Shown here one piece after another: positions 1-8,234 of a stretch of 64,000 nucleotides of DNA (its first letter is position 1; each line of letters opens with the position of its first letter). The notes beneath the pieces were generated by a model that was given only the letters and a program-made list of their open reading frames with translations, was not told the origin of the DNA and searched no databases. A program made the position numbers and the translations under genes. Origin of the DNA: Pegethrix bostrychoides GSE-TBD4-15B (lineage in GTDB: Bacteria; Cyanobacteriota; Cyanobacteriia; Elainellales; Elainellaceae); assembly GCA_019359155.1 (NCBI GenBank), contig JAHHHV010000064.1, positions 124,001 through 188,000 of the forward strand. The letters run 5' to 3'.

Positions 1-87
1 ATCAGGAAACTGAACCTGCGCCACCGCGCTCAGGCTGGTTAGCAGCAGGGTTAGAGACAGCGCACTCAAAAATCGCTCTTTCTTCAT
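1..87 (-). CDS. Start of a secreted protein, truncated by the window edge
   Basis: Only the first 29 codons are present; the frame is open to the window edge. The start reads MKKERFLSAL, then a hydrophobic stretch rich in Leu and Ser ending in AVAQ, which is a typical Sec signal peptide with an Ala-x-Ala-like cleavage site. An AGGAG ribosome binding site lies 8 bases before the ATG at 85-87. The mature protein is outside the window, so function cannot be given. It is the only gene left of the giant kinase and shares its strand. Confidence 0.6.
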   Translation of the reverse strand, partial: MKKERFLSALSLTLLLTSLSAVAQVQFPD

Positions 88-268
88 ATGGATCACTCCT
101 GCGAACGGGCACAGCCGAACTTACCTGTAAATTTAACCGATAGCTGGCTTAACAACTAGCGGCCTCTAGACTCAAGCTCTCTGTGACTGAAAAGCCGCCT
201 GTTTTGTTCGCCTCGTAGAACAAACATCTCAAAATTTTAGAAATTGTACAGAATTCTCAAAAAGGTGA

Positions 269-292
269 GACGTATTCAGCGACGTATTCAGC
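269..292. repeat. 12-bp perfect tandem duplication
   Basis: GACGTATTCAGC occurs twice head to tail, about 60 bp beyond the stop codon of the minus-strand hybrid kinase. It is one of the many short duplications in this window. Confidence 0.9.
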
Positions 293-351
293 GCTGATTC
301 TGCTGTGATCCCCAACATTAAGTTGCGATCCCCAGTTAATCTCCGGTATTT

Positions 352-3300
352 CTAAGCTTGAGCGTGGCCTGTGAGTTCAATAATTTTCTCCAGATAGAAT
401 TCATCGACTAGCTGAGTCAGCGCCTGAGCCAGGGTTGGATGCTCAGCCGCAATCTGACTAATCAACTGCAAAATCAGCTCCTCATCCGCAATTTGAGCGG
501 CTCGATGCAGTTGACTCAGCCAGTCTGCGGACAGCGTTTTTAGCGTCTGCCATAATTCAGACTCAGCCAGAGCGGGCTGCGGCTCAGCGTCCTCCAATTC
601 AGCTGCGTAACAGTAGCGCACGCCCAGATAGCTAGCCATTTTCTCAAATAGCAGCTCTTCTGAAACAGGTTTTCGCATAAAGTCATCGCAGCCAGTTGCC
701 AAAATAGCCAGCCGCTCTTCTTCAAAGACGCTAGCCGTCAGAGCAATGATCACGGGAGCTGAGTCAGATGCCGCCAGACTGCGGATTTGGCGCGTTGCCT
801 CATAGCCATCCATCACCGGCATCCGGATATCCATCCAGATCAAATGCGGCGACCAGTCCTGCCAGCGCTCAACCGCTTCCTGGCCATTTTGAGCAATTTT
901 GACCGCAAATCCGACAGTTTGCAGCAGCTGAACCAGCAGCTCTCGATTTGCCCAGTTGTCCTCGGCGATTAAGATCCGGTAGGTAGGCTGATTGGGCTGA
1001 AGTCCCACCACCCGCAGGTTTTGGCTCAGGTGCGGCGTAATCTCGCTCACGACTTGCACCGGCAGCGTGAAGCAGAACTGACTGCCTTCTCCCAAGCAGC
1101 TAGACAAGCTGAGTTCGCCGCCCATCAGCTGCACAAATTCGCGGCTAATCGGTAGCCCTAGCCCGGTGCCTTCTTGTGATTTCAGTCCGGTTTCGGTTTG
1201 GACGAATGGTTCAAATAGCAGTGCGAAGTCAGCTTCAGCGATGCCTGCACCTGTGTCGGTCACCGTAAACCAGAGCGTGATACAGGTATCTTGTGAGATT
1301 GGGTCTTGTGAGATTGGGTCTGGGGCAAGTTGGCAGCCAGCCTGAAGCGTCACCTGCCCCGATTCAGTAAATTTGATGGCGTTGCTGAGCAGATTTAGCA
1401 GCACTTGCTTGAGCTTGCTCTCGTCGGTGTAGACAAAGTGGGGCAGATTTTCCGTCTGATCAATCACGAGCCGCAGTCCTTTGGCGCTAGCCTTAAGTTG
1501 GAACATTTCGCCGATGCTCTGGATCAGCCGAGGCAGGTCAAACGCCGTTGGGTTAAGGGCGGCGCGTCCGGCTTCGATTTTTGACATCTCCAGAACAGTA
1601 TTGATGAGATGCAGCAAATGCTCGCCGTTGCGGTTGATGATGCCAAGCTGCTGCTGCTGTTCGCGAGGGAGTGAGCTATCCCTGGCCATGAGCTGGCTGA
1701 AGCCCAAAATGGCGTTGAGTGGCGTTCGGAGTTCGTGACTCATGTTGGCTAAAAACAAACTCTTGGCACGATTGGCGGCTTCGGCGGCTTCTTTGGCCTG
1801 AATCAGTTCGGTGGTACGCTGCTGGACTCGCTGCTCTAGCTGACTGTTGGCCTGCTGAAGCGCAATTTCGGCCTGCTTGCGCTCGCTGATGTCGCGCATG
1901 ATCGTTGAGAAGTAGCGGACGTTATGCTCAGGGTCGGTATGGCGCAAAATCAGCTGCGACATGGGAACTTCTTGACCTTCCGAGTCAAGCAGCGCTGTCT
2001 CGCCTAGCCAGACACCCTGAGCGCTGGCAGTCGGAAGTCCTTGCTGCATGATCAGATCAGCAGCCCACTGGGGGTGAAAGCTAGCAATTTGCAGATCTTG
2101 GTCTTCTACACCTGCGGCCAGATTTCGCAGGCGCTTTACCTGAGCATTGATCCAAAGGACTTGACCCTCAGGGTTGGCGATGCCGATATAGTCAGGAGAA
2201 GCTTCTAAAATTGACAGCAGCCTTGCCTGCTCCTGCTCTAGCTGCTTACGGTCGGTGATGTCTTGAGCAGAGCCAATCAGCTGCGTCACCTGTCCTGCCA
2301 CGTCGCGCTTGAAGATGGTGTTGCGGCTGGAGAACCAGCGCCACTCGCCGTTAGCATGACGCAGGCGATACTCCAGCTCAATTATCTCTCGATCAGATAT
2401 CGATTGAATATGATATTTTTTAGAGATATTTTCCAAATCTTCAGGGTGAATCAATTCTAAGATATTGAATTCCATCTCCTGATTGACTTGATTGCTGTAT
2501 TCAAGTACGCTAAAAATATTACGATTTGTATAGATCAGACGCTGTTCTTGAATGTCATAGATATAGAGAAAATTGGGGATGCTGTCAGCGATGCTCTGGG
2601 TGAATTTCTGGCTGTCTTGCAGCGCTGTTTCTATCTGTCGCCGTTCGGTAATATCAAAGACTGTTCCAACAATCCGATAGATATTGTTCTGTTCATCTCG
2701 AAGTGGATGCAGCGTTGTAAAAAACCATCTTTCAACCTGATCGAAACTGCGGCGCTCTTCGTAGGAGATAGGCGCGCCTTGAACAATACAGCGCTGAAAG
2801 TAGCCCTGAATCTCTGTAATCTGGCTGGAATCAAATATCTCTTCCAGCGTTTTACCGATGATTTTAGCAGCGCTGATTCCGGTCACCCGCTCAGCAGCAG
2901 CGTTCCAACCTGAATAGCACAGCCTGTCTGTCTCGATCAGATCCGCGACAAAAATCGGATGCTGCACGCCGTCATAAATACTCCGCAGAAACTGCTCGCT
3001 CTGCTGGAGGGCTGCCTGAGCAGCCAGCAGATCTTGAGTGCGGACGACGACGCGCTCTTCTAACTCTTGATTGAGCTGATTCAAATTGAGATTGGACAGG
3101 GCTAGAGCTTCTTCTAGCTGCTTGCGTTCGCTAATGTCAAACGCAATACCTTCTAGAAGGCTGAAGGGAGTCGTCGAGACGGGCTGGCCTTTCTCGGAAA
3201 TCCAGCGAATGCTCCCATCTGCATGAATCAAACGATATTCAACTTCGTAGAACTGACGGGCTGCAATCTGTCTGTGAATTTCGGCTGATACAACATCTTT

Positions 3301-6300
3301 GTCATCTGGGTGGACGTGATCTGCCATTGTTCGCAGCTTTGACTCTGCAAAGTCTGAGGCGGGATGGCCAACTAATTCCTTAATGCCATCGCTCAAAAAT
3401 TCGACGAGCCATTTACGATTGCGTGTGCCGCGAAAGACTGCGCCGGGAATATTACTCACCAACGACCGATAGCGCTGTTCACTCATTTGCAGCGCCGCCT
3501 CGACCTGTTTGCGCTCCGTGATCGAGATGGTAGACGTGATGACTTGACGAATCGTGCCGTCAGGCTCAATCACAGGAGTCATGCGCGTCAGCCACCAAAC
3601 TTCTTTGCCCTGCATCTGACTGCTTTCCTCAAACTGCACGGATTCGCCAGTCGCAAAGCAATGTCGGTAGCGAGCCTGGTTGGCGGCAATGCTTTCTGGT
3701 GACTGAAATGCTCCAAATTCGCTCAGCGTTTTGCCAATAATCAGGCGGCGCGGAATGCCAAACAGCCGCTCGCAGGCGGAGTTGACATCGACATGCAGAA
3801 AATCACCCTCTGCCGTTGGCTCCACGACCAAGATGATCACCCCAACGCCGTCATAAATAGTTTGCAAGAACGCCTCGCGCTCCTGAAGCTGAAGTTCTAG
3901 CTGCTTGCGCTCGGTAATATCGCTGTTGGTTCCTACCAGGCGAATCGGCTGACCAGAGGCATCTCGAATCGCTTCACCACAGGTCAAAATCCAGCGCAGC
4001 GAGCCGTCTTTATGCAGCATCCGGTGTTCGCAGGCATAGCTGGCAGTTTGGCCGTCTAGGTAAGCCTGAGCCTGCTCCCTGACGGCGGCCTGATCGTCAG
4101 GATGAATGTAGCCAGCCCAGAGGCTGAGATCGTTTGAAATCTCGTCGTCTCGATAGCCGAGGATTTGTTTCAGGTTTGGATCAATAAAGAATTGATTGGT
4201 TTGCAAATTCCAGTCCCAAACCCCTACTTTTGCGGCGCGGGTGGCCAGTCCATAGCGGGATTTGCTCTCTTGTAGCTCGGCCTCCGTGCGCTTTAGCTCG
4301 CTGATGTCAACCAGCACGCCATTCCAGAGAATCACGCCGTCTTCTAGCAGCATGGGCGTGGCGTTGCCTGCAATCCACTTAATCTCGCCTGCGGTCGTTT
4401 GAATTCGATATTCGGCCTGCCACAAACTCAGACTAGCTGCCGAACGCTGTACTGACTCAGAGACAGCTGCTAAATCTTCAGGGAGAATCAGATCCCACAT
4501 CGACTGGGTGCTACGCTGGACTTGATCTGGGGTCAGCCCGCAGAGTGCCTCAATCCCGCGACTGATCATCGGGAACCAGTCTCGGTCAGCCGCCGCACAA
4601 TATTGGTAGACCATGCCTGGAACGTTGTCGGTGATGTGGCGCAGCTGCAGCTCGCTGGCTTGTAGGGCTTCGGTTGTTAGCTTGCGCTCGGTGATATCTT
4701 GCCCCATGCCCTGGATTTCTAGCAGGTTTTGGTTGGCATCGTAGATTGCTCGATCCGTCCACTGCTGCCAGCGCTGTGAGCCGTCGGGCATGGTCACCCG
4801 ATAGTCGCGCGTAATCACGTCTCGCTCAGGGCTAAGCTCGGCAATCACAGCCTGGATATTCTCCCAGGTTCCTGGCTCAACCAGTGACTGAAAATTCTGG
4901 CCAATGATGGCTTGCCGAGTCCAGCCAAAGTAATGGCAGTAGGCATCATTCACAAATGTCAGTGTGCCGTCGGGCAGAAACCGACAGAGCAGATTGGTCT
5001 GCTGCTCAACGATTTCCCAGTAGCGCAGCTCGCTCGCCCGCAGCGCTAGCTCCGTTTGCTTTTGCTGAGTGATATCGACGACGGCTCCCAGCATTTCGAC
5101 AAGATTGCCTGCATTATCGTAGAGACCTCTACCGCCCGCTGAAAGCCAGTGTAGACTGCCGTCTGGCCAAATTACCCGATATTCGGCGCGGTAGTCTGCT
5201 CCGGTTGCCATTGCATGGTGCAGGGCTTGCTCCACCCGCTCCAAATCGTCAGGATGAATTCGCTCTCGCCAGACCTCGTGGGGAATAGATGTGGTAGGCG
5301 GCAGTCCTAGCAGGCGTGCCCCGCTCTCGCTACAGCTACCGGGCTGACCGGGAACCGAGCGCCAGGTGGCAATATCTGTCCAGTCGAGCGCTAGCCGCAT
5401 TTGCAGTTCGCTAGCTATCACCTTGGCCTCTAGCCGCTGGCGCTCGGTCACGTCGCGGCCTTCTGCCAAAATCTGAAACACCTGACCTGCTGCATCCAAC
5501 AGCGGCTTACAGGAGGCATCCAACAGCAGCAGTTCGCCCGTCTGGCCGCGTATCTGAATTTCAAACCGCCGCAGCTCACCGTTCGCCGCCTGCGCGATCT
5601 CAGCCTGGAGCTTGGCCTGAGCCTGGGGCAGATCTCTCAGCCAGGGCGCTTCCCAAACTAGACAGTTCAGCACCGCCTCCAGCTCGGTTCCCGCAAGGCT
5701 GAGCGCAGTTTGGTTCGCATTGACAATTCGCCCTGCGGGCGTGAACAGCCCCATGAATTGCTCGGAGGCATCAAAAATATTGCGAAAGCGGGTTTCTGAT
5801 GCAGAGAGAGCCGTTTCCACCGTTTCCCTGGCTGTGATCAGGCGCTCTAGGTTGGCATATCGGGCTTGCTGTCGCTGCTCCTGCTGCTGTCGAGCTAGCG
5901 CGATTGCCGCCTGCTGTGCCAAAAACTGGATGGCCAAAACTGCTTCGGGGTTGTTAGAGTGCGGCTCTAGATACAGCAGCCCCAGCAGCTTGTTTTGGTG
6001 CAGCAGCGGCAGGCAAAGCGCGGCAGCAGGCTGATAGGTTTGGAAGTAAGGATCCTCTGCCCAGAAGGGATGCTGGGCGGGATGCTGGGTGCTCAGCTCA
6101 GTTTGGGTTTGAGTCACCTGATGTAGCCAGCTCAGTGGCAGCATCGGACGAGTCGGCGCGCCTGCTTCAGCTTCCACCGTCCAGTCTGCGTCCTGTCTGG
6201 ATGCAAAAGCCGCATAGCTCGCCTCGCTGGAAATTGACGCAAGCAGACAAGTCAAGATATCCTGACGCTGGCCAGCCTCGGCGATAGTTTGGGCGGCTGT

Positions 6301-6324
6301 TGTGAGGCTGGCGAGATTGGACAT
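352..6324 (-). CDS. Ten-PAS hybrid sensor histidine kinase
   Basis: A 1990-residue cytosolic hybrid kinase with no membrane segment. In order: GAF-like domain (about 10-148), ten PAS/PAC repeats (about 176-1480), most closed by the usual DITERK-type linker, a coiled coil, HisKA with phospho-acceptor His1530 in MSHELRTPLN, HATPase with N-box LLSNAIKFT and G-boxes DTGAGI and GTGLGL, then a receiver domain with Asp1832 in WMDIRMPVMDG and the KP lysine. All kinase and receiver residues look intact. The last 100 residues form a helical tail that could be a degenerate Hpt but shows no clear phospho-His motif. Signals sensed are unknown; the PAS array suggests several inputs or a long signalling spacer. 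It is divergent from the REC-kinase at 6635. Residues encoded by 1289-1318 and 6067-6090 are in-frame short duplications (DPISQ twice, HPAQ/HP). Confidence 0.93.
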   Translation of the reverse strand: MSNLASLTTAAQTIAEAGQRQDILTCLLASISSEASYAAFASRQDADWTVEAEAGAPTRPMLPLSWLHQVTQTQTELSTQHPAQHPFWAEDPYFQTYQPAAALCLPLLHQNKLLGLLYLEPHSNNPEAVLAIQFLAQQAAIALARQQQEQRQQARYANLERLITARETVETALSASETRFRNIFDASEQFMGLFTPAGRIVNANQTALSLAGTELEAVLNCLVWEAPWLRDLPQAQAKLQAEIAQAANGELRRFEIQIRGQTGELLLLDASCKPLLDAAGQVFQILAEGRDVTERQRLEAKVIASELQMRLALDWTDIATWRSVPGQPGSCSESGARLLGLPPTTSIPHEVWRERIHPDDLERVEQALHHAMATGADYRAEYRVIWPDGSLHWLSAGGRGLYDNAGNLVEMLGAVVDITQQKQTELALRASELRYWEIVEQQTNLLCRFLPDGTLTFVNDAYCHYFGWTRQAIIGQNFQSLVEPGTWENIQAVIAELSPERDVITRDYRVTMPDGSQRWQQWTDRAIYDANQNLLEIQGMGQDITERKLTTEALQASELQLRHITDNVPGMVYQYCAAADRDWFPMISRGIEALCGLTPDQVQRSTQSMWDLILPEDLAAVSESVQRSAASLSLWQAEYRIQTTAGEIKWIAGNATPMLLEDGVILWNGVLVDISELKRTEAELQESKSRYGLATRAAKVGVWDWNLQTNQFFIDPNLKQILGYRDDEISNDLSLWAGYIHPDDQAAVREQAQAYLDGQTASYACEHRMLHKDGSLRWILTCGEAIRDASGQPIRLVGTNSDITERKQLELQLQEREAFLQTIYDGVGVIILVVEPTAEGDFLHVDVNSACERLFGIPRRLIIGKTLSEFGAFQSPESIAANQARYRHCFATGESVQFEESSQMQGKEVWWLTRMTPVIEPDGTIRQVITSTISITERKQVEAALQMSEQRYRSLVSNIPGAVFRGTRNRKWLVEFLSDGIKELVGHPASDFAESKLRTMADHVHPDDKDVVSAEIHRQIAARQFYEVEYRLIHADGSIRWISEKGQPVSTTPFSLLEGIAFDISERKQLEEALALSNLNLNQLNQELEERVVVRTQDLLAAQAALQQSEQFLRSIYDGVQHPIFVADLIETDRLCYSGWNAAAERVTGISAAKIIGKTLEEIFDSSQITEIQGYFQRCIVQGAPISYEERRSFDQVERWFFTTLHPLRDEQNNIYRIVGTVFDITERRQIETALQDSQKFTQSIADSIPNFLYIYDIQEQRLIYTNRNIFSVLEYSNQVNQEMEFNILELIHPEDLENISKKYHIQSISDREIIELEYRLRHANGEWRWFSSRNTIFKRDVAGQVTQLIGSAQDITDRKQLEQEQARLLSILEASPDYIGIANPEGQVLWINAQVKRLRNLAAGVEDQDLQIASFHPQWAADLIMQQGLPTASAQGVWLGETALLDSEGQEVPMSQLILRHTDPEHNVRYFSTIMRDISERKQAEIALQQANSQLEQRVQQRTTELIQAKEAAEAANRAKSLFLANMSHELRTPLNAILGFSQLMARDSSLPREQQQQLGIINRNGEHLLHLINTVLEMSKIEAGRAALNPTAFDLPRLIQSIGEMFQLKASAKGLRLVIDQTENLPHFVYTDESKLKQVLLNLLSNAIKFTESGQVTLQAGCQLAPDPISQDPISQDTCITLWFTVTDTGAGIAEADFALLFEPFVQTETGLKSQEGTGLGLPISREFVQLMGGELSLSSCLGEGSQFCFTLPVQVVSEITPHLSQNLRVVGLQPNQPTYRILIAEDNWANRELLVQLLQTVGFAVKIAQNGQEAVERWQDWSPHLIWMDIRMPVMDGYEATRQIRSLAASDSAPVIIALTASVFEEERLAILATGCDDFMRKPVSEELLFEKMASYLGVRYCYAAELEDAEPQPALAESELWQTLKTLSADWLSQLHRAAQIADEELILQLISQIAAEHPTLAQALTQLVDEFYLEKIIELTGHAQA
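6067..6090. repeat. 12-bp in-frame tandem duplication in the hybrid kinase
   Basis: GGGATGCTGGGC is followed by the same unit with one change. The unit is a multiple of three and adds four residues near residue 80 of the kinase. Confidence 0.75.
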
Positions 6325-6634
6325 AATCTAGCTTCTAGCAGGTGGAAATAATTCAGGCGATGATCCAAATGGCTGAGAAACAGCTGAGTCAAAGCGTTCT
6401 GTAAAGGCTCAGTCAATTCAATGTCAATATCAATTCAATAAAGGGTAGCCTGCCTCGCCAGTCTAAAATTTCCCAGATCGCGCTAGTGAATCAACCTGCT
6501 ATCAGGCCACCATCAGGCTACTATCAGGTCACCATCAGGCCATTCAACTCAACTATCAGCGGTACAGCTCTATCCGTGGCGTGATCTGAAGCGTCAATCT
6601 ACCGAGTTATTTTTATTTATAGCAGTGCAAGTTT
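6325..6634. other. Divergent intergenic region with four 11-bp spaced direct repeats
   Basis: This spacer separates two divergent sensor kinases. ATCAGG begins at 6501, 6512, 6523 and 6534, exactly 11 bp apart, each with a similar five-base tail. One-helical-turn spacing would place the copies on the same DNA face, as in cooperative binding sites, but slippage duplication is an equally simple origin. No convincing sigma-70 promoter was recognised. Confidence 0.6.
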
Positions 6635-6647
6635 ATGGCAGTGCAAG
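6616..6647 (+). repeat. 16-bp duplication that carries the start codon
   Basis: TTTATAGCAGTGCAAG is followed directly by TTTATGGCAGTGCAAG. The single A-to-G difference turns ATA of the first copy into the ATG start (6635) of the REC-kinase in the second. Confidence 0.8.
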
Positions 6648-7906
6648 CAAGTATTTTAGCTGTAGATGATAAGCCCGACAATCTGCGGCTGCTGGCCAAG
6701 ATCTTGATGGGCGAAGCTTACAAGGTGCGGAAGGTGACGACAGGCAGGCAGGCGCTTGAGGCAGCCCGCCTGAACCCGCCTGACCTGATTTTGCTCGATA
6801 TCATGATGCCAGAGCTAGATGGCTACCAGATTTGCCAAGCCCTGAAGCAGCAGCCCGAAACCTGCGATATTCCGATTATTTTCTTGAGTGCTCTCGACAA
6901 CCAGACCGATAAAGTCAGAGCCTTCACTGTCGGCGGCGTAGACTACATTACTAAGCCATTTCAGCAGCAGGAGGTGCTGGCGCGCGTCAAAACGCACTTG
7001 CAGATTCAGCAGCTCACGCAGTCGCTGCGGCTGCAGAACTCGCGGCTCCAAGCTGAAGTGCAGCAGCGGCAGCAAACCGCGGCAGAGCTAACCGCGACGC
7101 TGCAAGAACTGCGTGACACGCAGGCGCAAATCATCGCCAAAGAAAAGCTGGCCTCGCTGGGGGGGCTAATGGCAGGCATTGCCCACGAGCTGCGGAATCC
7201 GCTTAACTTTGTCAATAACTATGCCGAGAGTTCTGCCGAGCTTATTGACGATCTGCTCAGCGAAATCCGCAGCGTTAGCCCAACAGATATCAGCCTCGCC
7301 GAACTGCAAGCCCAGCTCACCGAGATTCGTGAGAATGCGCTGTCGATCCATCAGCATGGCCAGCGCGCCGAGCGGATTATCACCAGCATGATGCAGCATG
7401 CCCGCAACCGCTCAGATGACCGTCAGCTGGTCGATCTCAATCAGCTAATGGAGGAATCCTTTAAGCTGGCCTATCACAGCCGCCGCTCCAATTTGCCTAA
7501 CTTCAAGGTAACGCTAGAGACAGACTACGACCCCAGCATGGGCGAACTAGAGCTGTCAACCGATCTGCATCGGGCTTTCATCAACCTGATTGATAACGCC
7601 TGCTACGCGCTCTACAAAAAGCAGCAGCAGCATTCGGCTTTCGTGCCAACGCTCCGGATCGCAACCCGCCGACTGCCGAGCCAGGTCGAAATTCGGATTC
7701 GCGATAATGGCATTGGCATAGCGCCAGAGATACAGGCGCAGGTGTTCGATCCGTTTTTTACCACCAAAGCCAACGAGGGCAGCGGATTGGGGCTTTCAAT
7801 CACCCACGATATTGTAGTGGGCCAACATCGTGGCAGCCTCAGCCTAGTTTCAGAACTCGATGATTACACGGAATTCACGCTGCTGCTACCGACTGCATTT
7901 CCATAG
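6635..7906 (+). CDS. Receiver domain-histidine kinase fusion
   Basis: A 423-residue soluble protein. It has an N-terminal receiver domain (1-125; LILLDIMMPELDGY with the phospho-Asp, KPF lysine), a Gln-rich coiled coil (about 125-175), HisKA with GIAHELRNPLNF, and HATPase (about 295-420) with NLIDNACYAL, DNGIGI, FDPFFTTK and GSGLGLSI. This REC-HK layout is common in cyanobacteria and acts as an intermediate in phosphorelays, taking phosphate or a signal at the receiver and controlling its own kinase. It is divergent from the ten-PAS kinase, a plausible partner by position. The start codon is within a 16-bp duplication; no strong ribosome binding site is visible. Confidence 0.93.
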   Translation: MAVQASILAVDDKPDNLRLLAKILMGEAYKVRKVTTGRQALEAARLNPPDLILLDIMMPELDGYQICQALKQQPETCDIPIIFLSALDNQTDKVRAFTVGGVDYITKPFQQQEVLARVKTHLQIQQLTQSLRLQNSRLQAEVQQRQQTAAELTATLQELRDTQAQIIAKEKLASLGGLMAGIAHELRNPLNFVNNYAESSAELIDDLLSEIRSVSPTDISLAELQAQLTEIRENALSIHQHGQRAERIITSMMQHARNRSDDRQLVDLNQLMEESFKLAYHSRRSNLPNFKVTLETDYDPSMGELELSTDLHRAFINLIDNACYALYKKQQQHSAFVPTLRIATRRLPSQVEIRIRDNGIGIAPEIQAQVFDPFFTTKANEGSGLGLSITHDIVVGQHRGSLSLVSELDDYTEFTLLLPTAFP

Positions 7907-8234
7907 TTTCCCCCATGCCTGTACCGCGACTTAGAGCGTAAATAATGGAGTGCCTCACAAGGATACAGTCTCTAGTGCAGTCTCTTAGTGCAAGCTCCAA
8001 CTCGCTTCTTTAATTTAGCATCCGCACGAACAGCGGCAGGCTCAAGACTGAACGTCACCGGAATCATTATCTAGAGCGTTACCTCAACCCTCACTTAACC
8101 CCTCATTCAAACCCCCAGCGAAGACTCGCACTACCTGCAAATGCCGATTTGGCCAGTCCTAGCCGGTCAAGTCCGGCGCTTTGCTGTGCCTGAGTCAGCC
8201 TCGGTTGCTTAATGTTTCGTCAAGAGTTCCTGAT
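7907..8234. other. Intergenic, nothing recognised
   Basis: No gene, RNA, terminator or clear promoter seen. An upstream in-frame ATG at 8181 would extend the next protein by 18 residues that do not resemble the receiver family. Confidence 0.5.

Noticed and set aside
1885-1990. Hpt domain at the end of the ten-PAS kinase (residue numbers)
   Set aside because: The tail is helical but shows no conserved phospho-His motif.
2488-2913. 141-codon plus-strand frame
   Set aside because: It lies wholly inside the PAS kinase on the other strand and has no domain or ribosome binding site.
8181-8234. Extended start for the REC-GGDEF-EAL protein
   Set aside because: The added 18 residues do not fit the receiver N-terminus.
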